Source of the DNA: Bryobacterales bacterium
Lineage (GTDB): Bacteria; Acidobacteriota; Terriglobia; Bryobacterales; Bryobacteraceae
Direction: 5' to 3'
Assembly: GCA_020854055.1 (NCBI GenBank)
Contig: JADZGD010000044.1
Span: forward strand, 62,001 to 126,000
Length of the DNA stretch: 64,000 nucleotides
Within the stretch, counting starts at the first letter, position 1, and the number at the start of each line of letters is the position of its first letter. The position numbers and the translations under genes were made by a program. The notes beneath the pieces are model-generated. The model was not told where the DNA came from. It did not search any database and worked only from the letters and a program-made list of their open reading frames with translations. This document shows, piece after piece, positions 38,829 to 47,899 of this stretch.

Positions 38829-40728
38829 CGTAGAAGCGAATGAGGCGCGCCAGGTCCTCGTAGCCGATTCTGCCCTCCCGCAGCGCCGTCTCGGCGTCGC
38901 GCCGGAACTTGTCGAGCATCTGCTGCGTGCTGAACTGAACGTAGTTGAGCACTTCCTGCACCGTATCTCCGCGAATCACCGTATCCAGAACCACTTCGTT
39001 ATTCGCGTTGAGGCTCACGTGGACGGCGTTGGTGTCGCCGAACAGGTTGTGCAGATCCCCCAGGATTTCCTGGTATGCGCCCACCAGGAATGCGCCGATG
39101 TAGTACTCCTTGCCGTTGAACTGGTGCAGCGGGAGCGTCTTCTTCACGTCGCGCCGGTCGATGAACTGGTCGATCTTGCCGTCGCTGTCGCAGGAAATGT
39201 CGCCCAGTACGCCGCTCCGCGTAGGCACCTCCTCCAGGCGGTGAATCGGCATGATGGGGAACAACTGCTTTACCGCCCAACTGTCCGGCATGCTCTGAAA
39301 CAGGGAGAAGTTGCAGAAGTAGGTATCGGAGAGCATGCCTTCCAGACCCTCGATCTCCTCCGGGAAATAATCCAGCTCCCTGGCCATCCGCAGCACGCGC
39401 CGGCAGATCGCCCAGTAGAGGTTTTCCGCCACGCAGCGCTGGCTCAACGGCAGGTAGCCCAGGCTGAACAGGTTTAGCGCCGAATCGAGCGACTGCTGCG
39501 CGTCGTGAAAACTCTCGAGCATGTTCTTGCTGCTCAGCGAGTGGTAGGTTTCAAGCAGGTCCTTCACCGGACGTTCGGCGTCCGCGGTGAGTTCCTGCGG
39601 CACATCCGGCTCTCCCAGACCCGACACACCCAGGACGTTGAACACGAGCACGCTGTGATAGGCGGCCACGGCCCGCCCGCTCTCGGTGATAATCGCCGGG
39701 TGCGGCACGCCGGCCTCGTCACAGATGTTCTGAATGTGATACACGATGTCGTTGGCGTACTCCTGCAGCGTGTAGTTCACACTCGATTCGAAGTCGGTCT
39801 GGGAGCCGTCGTAATCGATTCCCAGCCCGCCGCCCACGTCCAGGTACTTCAGCCCGGCGCCGGCGCGGGCCAGTTCGACATATACCCGCGCTGCCTCGGT
39901 CACCGCCGCCTTGATGTGGCGTATGTTGGTGATCTGGCTGCCCAGGTGGAAGTGCAGCAACTCCAGGCAGTCGGCCATGCCCGCCGCCCGGAGCTGTTCC
40001 AGCGCGCGCAGCGCCTCGCTCGCCGTCAGCCCGAACTTCGACCGGTAGCCGCCCGATGACTTCCACCGCCCGGCTCCTCGGCTGGCCAGCTTCATGCGCA
40101 ATCCGATCGACGGCTTAACGGCCAGCCGCTCGGAGTACTTCAGGATCAGGTCCAGTTCGGTGTACTTTTCCACCACCGGCGTGATCCGGCGTCCAATTTT
40201 GCGCCCGTAGAGCGCCATCTCGATATACTCGTCGTCCTTGAAGCCGTTACAGATGATCGGCGTCTCGTTGTCGGCCACCGCCAGCACCGCCAGCAGTTCG
40301 GGCTTCGAACCCGCCTCCAGCCCGAAGCCGTACGGCCGCCCGAACTGAAAGACCTCCTCCACCACCTGCCTCTGCTGGTTGACTTTGATCGGATAGACGC
40401 AGCAGTAGCGCCCGTGGTAGCCGTGCTCGTTGATCGCGCTCTGAAACGCATCGTACATCTCGCCCAGACGGTGCTTCAGGATCTCGGCAAACCGGATCAG
40501 AATCGGAAGGCCGATGCCGCGCAGCACCAGCGTGTCCACCAATTCCTTCAGATCGATGGACCGTGCCGCCTCTCTCGATGGATGAACGAAAAGGTGGCCG
40601 TTTTCACCAACCGAGAAGTAGCCTTTGCTCCAACTGGCCACATCGTAAAGCTCGGCCGCGTCGGTGGTCGTCCAACGCTCGGACGGTTCCCACACCGCGA
40701 TCCCTTCGGTCATTTTCAGATTCAACAT
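38779..40728 (-). CDS. speA: biosynthetic arginine decarboxylase
   Basis: About 649 residues. It decarboxylates arginine to agmatine, the first step to putrescine and spermidine. It uses pyridoxal phosphate: the lysine is in YPIKVNQQRQVVEEV near residue 100, and the glycine-rich phosphate loop is LDVGGGLGIDYDG. CYCC-type active-site context is replaced by FCNFSLFQSMPDSWA near 510, as in SpeA. The C-terminal inserted domain is complete. The start is uncertain: GGAGGG directly abuts the ATG at 40728, a TTG follows at 40725, and another ATG lies at 40713. An upstream frame to 40794 has no support. It overlaps the flippase-like gene by 50 nt. Confidence 0.94.
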   Translation of the reverse strand: MLNLKMTEGIAVWEPSERWTTTDAAELYDVASWSKGYFSVGENGHLFVHPSREAARSIDLKELVDTLVLRGIGLPILIRFAEILKHRLGEMYDAFQSAINEHGYHGRYCCVYPIKVNQQRQVVEEVFQFGRPYGFGLEAGSKPELLAVLAVADNETPIICNGFKDDEYIEMALYGRKIGRRITPVVEKYTELDLILKYSERLAVKPSIGLRMKLASRGAGRWKSSGGYRSKFGLTASEALRALEQLRAAGMADCLELLHFHLGSQITNIRHIKAAVTEAARVYVELARAGAGLKYLDVGGGLGIDYDGSQTDFESSVNYTLQEYANDIVYHIQNICDEAGVPHPAIITESGRAVAAYHSVLVFNVLGVSGLGEPDVPQELTADAERPVKDLLETYHSLSSKNMLESFHDAQQSLDSALNLFSLGYLPLSQRCVAENLYWAICRRVLRMARELDYFPEEIEGLEGMLSDTYFCNFSLFQSMPDSWAVKQLFPIMPIHRLEEVPTRSGVLGDISCDSDGKIDQFIDRRDVKKTLPLHQFNGKEYYIGAFLVGAYQEILGDLHNLFGDTNAVHVSLNANNEVVLDTVIRGDTVQEVLNYVQFSTQQMLDKFRRDAETALREGRIGYEDLARLIRFYDDGLHGYTYLEDVHEH

Positions 40729-40829
40729 CCCTCCGTCAATCTCAAGTGTCCTTCGAAAACCCTGCCGGGGCAACTCCAAATTCCCACTTGGCACGCGGGC
40801 CCTCGGTTCACGCTAAAATCGAAGCCACC

Positions 40830-41603
40830 ATGTCGCTCAAAGGAAAAGCCGCCCTGGTCACCGGCGCCAGCAAAGGCGTGGGGAAAGGCATCGCCCTCCA
40901 ATTGGCCGCGGGGGGAGCTCGCGTGGCGGTCAATTACCATTCCGATGCCGCGGGCGCCGCCGCCACGGTGGCGGAGATTACTTCGGCGGGCGGTGAGGCG
41001 TTTGCGGTTCAGGCCAGCGTCGCCGCCGCCTTCGAGGTCCACCGCATGTTCAAGGAGGTGGCCTCCCGCTTCGGCCGTCTCGACATCCATGTCAACAATG
41101 CCGGCGTGCAAACCTGGAAACCCATGCTCGAACTCACCGAGCAGGAGTGGGACCTGGTGCTCGACACCAATCTCAAGGGATGTTTTTTATGTACGCAGCA
41201 GGCAGCCCTGCTGATGAAGGATTCAGACGGCGGCGCCGTCATCAACATCGGTTCGGGATGCAACAAGGCGCCTTTCCCCAACCTGGCCAGTTATACCGCC
41301 AGCAAGGGAGCGATCGAGATGTTCACCAAGGTGGCCGCGGTGGAACTGGGCCCATACAAAATTCGCGTCAACTGCGTCGCGCCCGGCGCGATCGAGATTG
41401 AGCGTACCCGGCGCGAATTGGGTGACTATGCCGGCACCTGGGCTGCACTCACCCCCATGGGCCGCGTCGGCCACCCGGTTGACATCGGACGCGTCGTGGC
41501 ATTTCTTGCCGGCGATGGCGCCGAGTTCATCACCGGCCAGACGGTCTGGGTTGACGGCGGACTGTTCACTCGCCCGGCATGGCCCTATCCGATGGGCGGC
41601 TGA
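40830..41603 (+). CDS. short-chain dehydrogenase/reductase
   Basis: 257 residues from the ATG at 40830. The NAD(P) loop is ALVTGASKGVGKGIA, NNAG is in LDIHVNNAGVQTW, and the catalytic Ser region is AVINIGSGCNKAPFPNLASYTASKGAIE with Tyr/Lys in YTASK. The proline-glycine motif VNCVAPGAIE follows. The C-terminal [19 protein letters not shown] is typical of classical SDRs acting on sugars or acyl substrates (FabG, glucose-dehydrogenase relatives). Substrate unknown. The last 19 nt overlap the convergent selB gene. Confidence 0.92.
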   Translation: MSLKGKAALVTGASKGVGKGIALQLAAGGARVAVNYHSDAAGAAATVAEITSAGGEAFAVQASVAAAFEVHRMFKEVASRFGRLDIHVNNAGVQTWKPMLELTEQEWDLVLDTNLKGCFLCTQQAALLMKDSDGGAVINIGSGCNKAPFPNLASYTASKGAIEMFTKVAAVELGPYKIRVNCVAPGAIEIERTRRELGDYAGTWAALTPMGRVGHPVDIGRVVAFLAGDGAEFITGQTVWVDGGLFTRPAWPYPMGG

Positions 41604-43456
41604 CGCGCGATCACCTGGCGTTCGTCTCCCTGCCGCCGGGTCAGCTTCCGGCGGTCCAGATATTCGAGCAACGGTACGGCGTACTTGCGTGAAACCCCGG
41701 TCCAGGTCTTAAACTTGGCAATGCTGAAATTCTCGCCGGCATGACTTTGAACCAGTTTCTCCAGCCGCGCCAGTGTCATGCGGCCCAGGATCAACTCCGG
41801 CGCGATCCGCACCAGCCGGCCGTCGCGCAGCGCCATTTCGATCAACTGCCGCGCCGGGGCCGGCGCGAGCCCCGATGCGGCCGCCAGCGCCTCAAACGGG
41901 AGCGCCTGCAAGCCGGCATTTTCCGCCGCTGCCTCCATCCGTTCAACCGCCTGGGCCTGGTCGCGGCTCAGCGTCATCCGGTGACCTGTCTGGCGCACGA
42001 ACTCCTGTTCGATCTGGAGTGTTTCGGTCCGTTCCACCAATGCCCGCAACAGCCCCCGGGGAGCCTTCGGCGCCAGTTGAATGCGCAACGGCTCCACCCC
42101 CATTCCCGGCGACAAAGGCAGCGTTTCGTGGAAGGCCGCTACCGCCGTTTCGAGTGCTTCGAGCAGCGCGCGCAGCCGGTCGCGTCCGATCAGCCAGGGC
42201 TCGGAAATCGAAAACAGTTCTCCCGCGTGCGCTGCTTGAGCCAGTGGCAATCCGCTGCGTGCGGCCAGTTGCCGCAGGCTCATTCCGTATGGGGCCGCGG
42301 CGAGAAAAATCGACGCCCGGCCGATTGGATCGGCTGCCCTCAGCGCGTCCAGCCGTTTTGCCATCGCCACCCGTCCCAGCCGCGGCGGAGCGGTGTCCAA
42401 CACCATGCCACCGCCAATCGTTACCACGGGGGAGAATTGTCGGATGATGAAACGATCGCCCGGCAACACCAGCAAGGGCGAGGCCAGCCGCATCCGGACG
42501 CTGGCGGCTGCTCCCGGCGGCACCGCTTCGGGTGGCGCAACCAGGCGCACCCTCGCCTCGGTCTGCGCCGTTCCGGCATGGAAATGCACCGGCGCGCCCT
42601 GTTTCAACTCCCGCGCCGAGGCCAGCAGATGAAGTTCGCAGGCAATCTCCCGGGTTGTCTCAAAACGGTCCGGCTCCAACAGTACCTGGCCCCGGCGCAA
42701 CAGGGCGGCCTCGGCGCCGGTCACGTTCAGCGCCACACGCTCACCCGCGCCGGCCTGCCCGACGGCGCGGCCGTGGGTCTCGATACCGCGCACCCGCAAC
42801 CGGCGCCCGCCGGGTTGCGCCTCAATTTCAGCGCCGGTGCTTATGGCGCCCTCAATCAATGTGCCGGTCACAACGGTGCCGAAACCGCGCAGCGAAAACG
42901 AACGGTCAACCGGCAGCCGGAAGGAGCCCGTGGTGTCCCGGCCCGGCAGTTCGGAACAGAGGTCGCGCAGTGCCTGTTTGAGTTCCTCCAAACCGCTCCC
43001 GGTCACCGAACTCACCGCCACCACCGGCGCGCCTTCGAGAAACGACCCGGCCACCAGTTGCTCCACTTCCATTCGTACCAGTTCCAGATGCCCGCTCTCC
43101 ACCAGGTCGCTCTTGGTGAGCGCCACGATGCCGCGCCTCACTCCCAGCAGCCGGCAGATATCGAAGTGTTCGCGGGTCTGCGGCCGGACCGATTCGTTGG
43201 CCGCCACCACCAGAAGCACGGCATCGATTCCGCCTACCCCGGCCAGCATATTTTTCACAAACCGTTCGTGGCCCGGAACATCGACGAATGCCACCCGCAC
43301 CGGCCCAAGATCCAGGTGGGCGAAACCGATGTCGATGGAAATTCCCCGCCGCTTCTCCTCCTCCAGCCGATCCGTATCAATACCGGTCAGCGCGCGGATC
43401 AACGCTGTTTTTCCGTGGTCGACGTGCCCGGCGGTGCCGGCGATCATTGAGGTCAT
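41585..43456 (-). CDS. selB: selenocysteine-specific translation elongation factor SelB
   Basis: 623 residues from an ATG at 43456 (AAAGG upstream); another ATG at 43447 is possible. SelB carries Sec-tRNA to UGA codons that have a SECIS hairpin. GTPase motifs: [16 protein letters not shown] (G1), the [15 protein letters not shown] switch, [13 protein letters not shown] (G3) and [11 protein letters not shown] (G4). Two EF-Tu-like beta domains follow, then a winged-helix repeat region in the last ~250 residues, which binds SECIS RNA. The organism should therefore insert selenocysteine. selA, selC and selD are not in this window. It overlaps the SDR by 19 nt at its end and sits head-to-head with the VWFA gene. 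Confidence 0.94.
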   Translation of the reverse strand: MTSMIAGTAGHVDHGKTALIRALTGIDTDRLEEEKRRGISIDIGFAHLDLGPVRVAFVDVPGHERFVKNMLAGVGGIDAVLLVVAANESVRPQTREHFDICRLLGVRRGIVALTKSDLVESGHLELVRMEVEQLVAGSFLEGAPVVAVSSVTGSGLEELKQALRDLCSELPGRDTTGSFRLPVDRSFSLRGFGTVVTGTLIEGAISTGAEIEAQPGGRRLRVRGIETHGRAVGQAGAGERVALNVTGAEAALLRRGQVLLEPDRFETTREIACELHLLASARELKQGAPVHFHAGTAQTEARVRLVAPPEAVPPGAAASVRMRLASPLLVLPGDRFIIRQFSPVVTIGGGMVLDTAPPRLGRVAMAKRLDALRAADPIGRASIFLAAAPYGMSLRQLAARSGLPLAQAAHAGELFSISEPWLIGRDRLRALLEALETAVAAFHETLPLSPGMGVEPLRIQLAPKAPRGLLRALVERTETLQIEQEFVRQTGHRMTLSRDQAQAVERMEAAAENAGLQALPFEALAAASGLAPAPARQLIEMALRDGRLVRIAPELILGRMTLARLEKLVQSHAGENFSIAKFKTWTGVSRKYAVPLLEYLDRRKLTRRQGDERQVIARQPPIG

Positions 43457-43460
43457 CGCA

Positions 43461-44423
43461 TTGAAGCCTTTTTCACTCTCCGCCATTGCGTTACTCGGCT
43501 GCGGCATGGTTGCCCAGACGCCGCCGGCCGCACCGCCCCAGGCGGTTTTTCGCGCCGGCGTTTCCGCGGTTCGGGTCGACGTTCAGGTTGAGGAAAACCG
43601 CCGGATCCTGCGCGGGCTCACGGCACCTGATTTCATTGTCACCGACAATGGCGTCACGCAGACCATCACCCAGTTCGGTCATGAAAACGAGCCGCTCTCG
43701 CTGGCGCTATTGCTCGACGTCAGCGGCAGCATGCAGACCTACCTGAAGCAGATCTCCTCCACGGCACGGGAAGCCCTGGGGCATCTTCTTCCGGGCGATC
43801 GCGTCGCCGTGATGCTGTTCAGCCTGCGGACCGCCGTCCACGAACCGTTCACCGACAATCACGCGGTCGCCGCCCGGGCTCTCGATCCGAAAGGCTTTCA
43901 GAGCGCGGCCCTCGGCGCCGGCACCGCCATCAATTCGGCGATTCTCGATGCGGCCAAATATACCATCGAAGATCAGCAGTCCCTTCCTTTTGCCAGGCGT
44001 GGCCGCCGCGCCATCCTGATGCTGACCGATAATTTCTCGCTCAACTATCAGGTCCCTGACGAGAAAGCGATCCAGGCCCTGTTTGCGGCCGACATAGTCT
44101 TTAACGCCATCGTCGTCGGTAAAGGCCACAAGCCGCCGCCCATCGCACCGGGCACATACACCAATCCCGACTTCACGCCCGCCGACGTGTTTCGCATCGC
44201 CGACGAGACCGGCGGCGAAGCGATCCGCGTGGAACGCGCCGGGGAGGCATTTGCCGGGATGCTGGAGCGGATTCGCAGCCGCTATACGTTGCTCTATTCC
44301 GCGCCCCCTGCCGCGCCCGGCACGTTCCGCCAGATTCATGTCGAACTCGCTCCCGCCGCGCGGGCCCGCTACCCCAAGGCCGTCGTTCGCGCGCGGAGCG
44401 GCTACTATGTCACCAGGGAGTAA
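43461..44423 (+). CDS. secreted VWFA-domain protein (acidobacterial type)
   Basis: 320 residues from a TTG at 43461, decided by GAGG at 43449-43452 and by a signal peptide or lipobox-like [15 protein letters not shown]. The acidobacterial VWFA signature follows: [35 protein letters not shown], then the VWFA fold with the MIDAS motif [15 protein letters not shown] (DxSxS) near residue 87, and a later Asp in [11 protein letters not shown]. Proteins of this type are very common in Acidobacteriota and poorly characterised, probably binding envelope ligands. The start is only 4 nt from the divergent selB start. Its end overlaps thiL by 17 nt. Confidence 0.82.
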   Translation: MKPFSLSAIALLGCGMVAQTPPAAPPQAVFRAGVSAVRVDVQVEENRRILRGLTAPDFIVTDNGVTQTITQFGHENEPLSLALLLDVSGSMQTYLKQISSTAREALGHLLPGDRVAVMLFSLRTAVHEPFTDNHAVAARALDPKGFQSAALGAGTAINSAILDAAKYTIEDQQSLPFARRGRRAILMLTDNFSLNYQVPDEKAIQALFAADIVFNAIVVGKGHKPPPIAPGTYTNPDFTPADVFRIADETGGEAIRVERAGEAFAGMLERIRSRYTLLYSAPPAAPGTFRQIHVELAPAARARYPKAVVRARSGYYVTRE

Positions 44424-45336
44424 TCATCTGCCTCGAAAATCGGAAATCGCGCTGGTGGAACGCCTGCGCGCCAAAGCGGCCTCATCGGCCTCGGGACGTG
44501 GCCTGCTCGCCGGCATCGGCGACGATTGCGCCATCTTCAACCCGCCCCGCGGCCGCCACCTGGTCTTTACCACCGATCTGTTGATCGAGGATGTCCATTT
44601 CCGGCGCTCCACCCATTCAGCGCGTGACGCCGGCCACAAGGCTCTGGCCCGCGGCCTTTCCGACATCGCCGCCATGGGCGCCACGCCGCACTTCTGCCTG
44701 GTCTCGCTGCAGGCTGCTCCCTGGACGCGCCCCGCCTGGATCGACGGCTTCTACAACGGTTTGCTGACGCTTGCTGCCCGCACCGGCACGGCATTGGCCG
44801 GAGGCGATTTGGCCCGCGCCGCTTCGTTCACCAGCGACATTGTGGTGTGCGGATCGGTCCCGGCCGGATGCGCCCTGCTCCGCTCAGGGGCCTGCCCCGG
44901 CGACGCGCTCTGGGTTACCGGATCACTTGGCGCCTCGGCACTGGGCCTGGCTACCGGTAAAGGACCGGCCTGGAGGCGTCATCTTCGTCCGGAGCCGCGC
45001 CTGGGCGCGGGGCGCTTTCTTCGCGGCCGCGCCACCGCCTGCATGGACCTGAGCGATGGCCTCTCGATCGACCTTTACCGCCTGGCGCGCGAATCCGGCG
45101 TTGCGGCGGTCGTCGATCGTCCCCTGCCCGTTTTTCCGGGCGCCTCGCTGGAGCAGGCGCTCAACGGCGGCGAGGATTACGAATTGCTGTTCACCGCGCC
45201 GGCCGCGATGCGGATACCAGCGGTGCGGGACGGCCTCCCGTTCACCCGCATTGGCACCATTGCCAAGGGAACTGCCGGCCGGGTGGATTTTTTCGGGACA
45301 AAACTCGAAGCCCTGGGCTACGACCATTTCCGGTGA
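44407..45336 (+). CDS. thiL: thiamine-monophosphate kinase
   Basis: 309 residues from an ATG at 44407 inside the end of the VWFA gene, with GGAG 8 nt upstream. It phosphorylates thiamine monophosphate to thiamine diphosphate, the last step of the pathway. Signatures: [22 protein letters not shown] (metal-binding Asp), [37 protein letters not shown], and [17 protein letters not shown] with GGEDYELLF. Length and motifs are standard. No TPP riboswitch is visible in front of it. The coupling to a VWFA protein seems fortuitous. Confidence 0.94.
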   Translation: MSPGSNHLPRKSEIALVERLRAKAASSASGRGLLAGIGDDCAIFNPPRGRHLVFTTDLLIEDVHFRRSTHSARDAGHKALARGLSDIAAMGATPHFCLVSLQAAPWTRPAWIDGFYNGLLTLAARTGTALAGGDLARAASFTSDIVVCGSVPAGCALLRSGACPGDALWVTGSLGASALGLATGKGPAWRRHLRPEPRLGAGRFLRGRATACMDLSDGLSIDLYRLARESGVAAVVDRPLPVFPGASLEQALNGGEDYELLFTAPAAMRIPAVRDGLPFTRIGTIAKGTAGRVDFFGTKLEALGYDHFR

Positions 45337-45385
45337 TTGCGCCGACGGCAACCGCCACCGGGCAAACGGCTTATAATAGGCGACG

Positions 45386-46354
45386 ATGGTACGTGCCCTC
45401 GGTTGTTTCGCCCTATTTACCCTGACTTCGATATCTGCCATGAGCGCCGTGAAAATCGAAAGGACGCCGGCCATGGGCTGGCTCAATTGCTACCGCATCA
45501 CCAATGGAGAGGTGGAACTGATTGTCACCTCCGACGTCGGTCCCCGCGTTATGCGCTACGCCTTTGTGGGCGGCCGGAATTTGTTCAAGGAGTTCACCTC
45601 CCAACTGGGCAAGAGCGGCGAGAAGGAATGGGAGCCCCGCGGCGGCCATCGCCTGTGGGTCGGCCCGGAGATCAAGCCGATCACCTATGCCCTGGACAAC
45701 AGCAAGGTCGCGATCGAGATCCACGGTGGCGTTCTCACCGCAACCGGACCCGTGGAGCCGGAAACCGGACTCCAGAAGCAGATCATTATCAAGCTTGCCC
45801 CCACCGGATCCCAGGTGGAGCTGATTCACCGAATAAAGAACACCACCCTGTTCCCGCTGGAATTTGCTCCCTGGGCGCTGACCATGATGGCGCAGGGCGG
45901 CCGCGGAGTCACCGGCTTTCCTCCCCGTGGGCATCACCCCATCGACCTCTCCCCCTCCAACCCGCTCGTGATGTGGCCCTATACCAACTTCTCCGATTCG
46001 CGCTGGAAATTCACCAGGAAATACCTCTCGCTGGTGCAGGATCCCAACAACGCCGATGCGCAGAAGGTGGCTCACTTCAACCAGCACACCTGGGGCGCTT
46101 ATCTGCTGGGTTCGGATCTTTACATCAAGCGGTACGAGGCCGATCCGGCGAAGACCTATCCCGATTTCGGCGCGTCGTTTGAGATGTTCACCAACAACGA
46201 TTTTCTGGAGTTGGAAACCGTCGGTCCGATGACCCGGGTCGAGCCTGGCGCGTACGCGGAACAGGTCGAGCGCTGGAGCCTCCACCGCGATATTCATCTC
46301 AATGAGTGGAGCGATGCCGAACTGGACCGCGTGATCCTTCCTTTGCTGCAATAG
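45386..46354 (+). CDS. secreted mutarotase-like (DUF4380-type) protein
   Basis: 322 residues with signal peptide MVRALGCFALFTLTSISAMSA. The mature protein is beta-rich: NGEVELIVTSDVGPRVMRYAFVGGRNLF resembles the opening of aldose-epimerase-fold proteins, and LWVGPEIKPITYALDN, GFPPRGHHPIDLSPSNPLVMWPYTNF and DFLELETVGPMTRVEPG continue it. This pattern is common in DUF4380 and related carbohydrate-binding or epimerase-like proteins of Acidobacteriota. I see catalytic-looking His and Glu residues but cannot prove enzyme activity. A TATAAT lies only 8 nt before the ATG and is probably chance. The next gene follows after 7 nt. Confidence 0.78.
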   Translation: MVRALGCFALFTLTSISAMSAVKIERTPAMGWLNCYRITNGEVELIVTSDVGPRVMRYAFVGGRNLFKEFTSQLGKSGEKEWEPRGGHRLWVGPEIKPITYALDNSKVAIEIHGGVLTATGPVEPETGLQKQIIIKLAPTGSQVELIHRIKNTTLFPLEFAPWALTMMAQGGRGVTGFPPRGHHPIDLSPSNPLVMWPYTNFSDSRWKFTRKYLSLVQDPNNADAQKVAHFNQHTWGAYLLGSDLYIKRYEADPAKTYPDFGASFEMFTNNDFLELETVGPMTRVEPGAYAEQVERWSLHRDIHLNEWSDAELDRVILPLLQ

Positions 46355-46361
46355 GGGAATC

Positions 46362-46985
46362 ATGCTGAAGCTCTTCTGTTCGCTCGCGCTGGCGGCCATC
46401 GCCGCCCTGGGCCAGTACAAGACCGAACCCGGCGGCGCGGTGCCGTCCGAAGTGGCGCCCTCCATCGCCGCCGCGCTGGACAAGACGGGCGTGAAACTGG
46501 TGGGCCCTAACGGTGTGACCAGCGAACTGTGGCTGCGCCAGTCAATCCCCGCCGGTAACGCCGGTGGCGGCGAGAATGTGACTTTCACCGAAATTCCGCT
46601 CAGCGCCGTGGTCGGCGTCATCCGCCTCGGCGACGGCGCCACCGACCGCCGCGGACAACCGCTGAAGCCCGGCGTCTATGTCTTGCGCTATAACCGCATG
46701 CCGGTCGATGGAGATCACCAGGGCGCCGCGCCGCAGAGAGATTTCCTGGTTCTCAGTCCGGCCGCCGCCGACCAGGATCTGAACGCCGCGCCAGCCTTCG
46801 CCGATCTGATGAATCTGGGCCGCAAGGTGTCGGGAACCCCGCACCCGGCTGTCCTCAGCGTGTGGAAACCGGCCGACGATTATCAGGCCGGCCTTTCCAA
46901 AGAAGGAGAGAACGACTGGGTTTACATGACCAAGATCGGTTCCCTCCCCATCGCCATCATCCTGGTGGGCAAAGCCGAAGCCTGA
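46362..46985 (+). CDS. secreted hypothetical protein
   Basis: 207 residues with signal peptide MLKLFCSLALAAIAALGQ. The body has a beta-rich segment (SELWLRQSIPAG, FTEIPLSAVVGVIRLGDGATDRRGQPLKPGVYVLRYNRMP) in which 'kPGvY.LRY...p.dG.H.G..p.rdf.lL.p' recurs in secreted proteins of Acidobacteriota. The C-terminus is DWVYMTKIGSLPIAIILVGKAEA. I do not recognise a family and see no catalytic motif. It directly follows the mutarotase-like gene, so the two are probably cotranscribed, and it is convergent with the modA-like gene 10 nt away. Confidence 0.75.
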   Translation: MLKLFCSLALAAIAALGQYKTEPGGAVPSEVAPSIAAALDKTGVKLVGPNGVTSELWLRQSIPAGNAGGGENVTFTEIPLSAVVGVIRLGDGATDRRGQPLKPGVYVLRYNRMPVDGDHQGAAPQRDFLVLSPAAADQDLNAAPAFADLMNLGRKVSGTPHPAVLSVWKPADDYQAGLSKEGENDWVYMTKIGSLPIAIILVGKAEA

Positions 46986-46995
46986 ATCCAGCCGC

Positions 46996-47724
46996 TTACC
47001 GCGCGCCCAGTCCGTGGCTCTGGAGCAGGTGCTGGACGGCGGGTGAGACAAGAAAGTCCAGAAAGCGCCGGGCCTCCGCCTCGCGGCCACTGCCCGTGAT
47101 GGCTCCTCCAGCCTGATGGATCGGGTTGTACATGGCCGCGGGTAACAACACCCCCCCTCGCTGGTAGATCAGGGTCCAGGAGGTGATCGCGGCGTCGGCG
47201 TTGCCGCTGGCGGCGAATTCGTAGGCTTGCCGGACGTTTTCTCCGAACACGATCTTGCTCTCCAATTGCCGCCAGAACCCGCTCCGCTCCAGCAGTTGCT
47301 TCGCCGCCGCGCCGTAGGGCGCATGAGCGGGGTTGGCGATGGCGACGCGCTTCACGCCGGCCGGGGTCAGATCCCGCAACTCCCGGATCTTCCCCGAACG
47401 GGACCACAGCCCCAATCGCCCACTGGCATACACCCGAACCGAACCCGGTACAATCTTGCCGGCTCTCACTAATTCGGTGACGAATCGCTCGTTGGCCGAC
47501 AGGAATATGTCGTAGGGCGCTCCGTTTTCCACCTGCCGGGCCAGCATTCCGGAGGCGCCGGTAATAAAGCGAACTCGGGCCCCACCGGCCTTCTCCCAGG
47601 CGCTGGCCAGTGCCGGTTCAAGTTCCGCCAGATCGGAGGCCGCGGCCACCAACAGCGGCCCGTCAGCGGCGCAGGCCGGTGTCGCGCCTGTTACTGAGAA
47701 AATCAGAAGAGTTCCAAGCAGCAT
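46996..47724 (-). CDS. modA: molybdate ABC transporter substrate-binding protein-like
   Basis: About 242 residues from an ATG at 47724; the longer frame to 47985 runs through the dnaK promoter and is not credible. The signal peptide is MLLGTLLIFSVTGATPACAA. The body matches ModA: LLVAAASDLAELEPALA, RFITGASGMLARQVENGAPYDIFLSANE (the oxyanion loop), VIANPAHAPYGAAAKQLLE-type segment and DAAITSWTLIYQ. It binds molybdate, or possibly tungstate. No modB or modC permease and ATPase genes are near, so it works with distant partners or another role. It is divergent from dnaK with about 175 nt between. Confidence 0.85.
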   Translation of the reverse strand: MLLGTLLIFSVTGATPACAADGPLLVAAASDLAELEPALASAWEKAGGARVRFITGASGMLARQVENGAPYDIFLSANERFVTELVRAGKIVPGSVRVYASGRLGLWSRSGKIRELRDLTPAGVKRVAIANPAHAPYGAAAKQLLERSGFWRQLESKIVFGENVRQAYEFAASGNADAAITSWTLIYQRGGVLLPAAMYNPIHQAGGAITGSGREAEARRFLDFLVSPAVQHLLQSHGLGAR

Positions 47725-47758
47725 TGTGAATATAAGTTGGGAGAAAGGGCTCCAGGAA

Positions 47759-47779
47759 CTTGACAATACCGCACTAAGG
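47759..47779. promoter_or_regulatory. HAIR-like inverted repeat (candidate HspR operator)
   Basis: CTTGACA, 7 nt, ACTAAGG. Against the known HAIR consensus CTTGAGT-N7-ACTCAAG this matches 10 of 14 arm positions with the exact 7-nt spacing. It covers the -35 and part of the spacer of the dnaK promoter, where a repressor would block transcription. An HspR-type gene closes the same operon. Confidence 0.5.
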
Positions 47780-47788
47780 TTTAATAAT
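47760..47788 (+). promoter_or_regulatory. sigma-70 promoter of the dnaK operon
   Basis: TTGACA at 47760-47765, 17-bp spacer, AATAAT at 47783-47788 (or TAATAA with 16 bp). A consensus -35 and a good -10 give transcription from about 47795 and a leader of about 105 nt. No sigma-32-type CCCCAT box is present, which agrees with repressor control of the heat-shock genes. Confidence 0.6.
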
Positions 47789-47899
47789 GGAATTGAACTA
47801 ATGATGCCACGCTCAATGGACGCACCCCGCAACCACATCGACCGTCCAGCGTGCAGCCGGCCCGAGCGCCGGCCCAGGATTAGGGAGGCTTGACTAAGT

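Noticed and set aside
41741..43450. 569-codon plus-strand frame inside selB
   Set aside because: Antisense shadow of SelB, with low-complexity Arg/Gln-rich content and no ribosome site.
42837..43460. Upstream extension of the VWFA gene frame
   Set aside because: It would run antisense through selB with Ser/Arg-rich nonsense; the TTG at 43461 has a ribosome site and a signal peptide.
45372..45377. TATAAT just before the mutarotase-like gene as a promoter
   Set aside because: It is only 8 nt from the ATG and has no -35, so a leaderless start would be needed; chance is more likely.
47792..47817. ATTGAAC-N12-GCTCAAT as the HspR operator
   Set aside because: The spacing is 12 instead of 7; the element at 47759-47779 matches HAIR spacing exactly and overlaps the -35.
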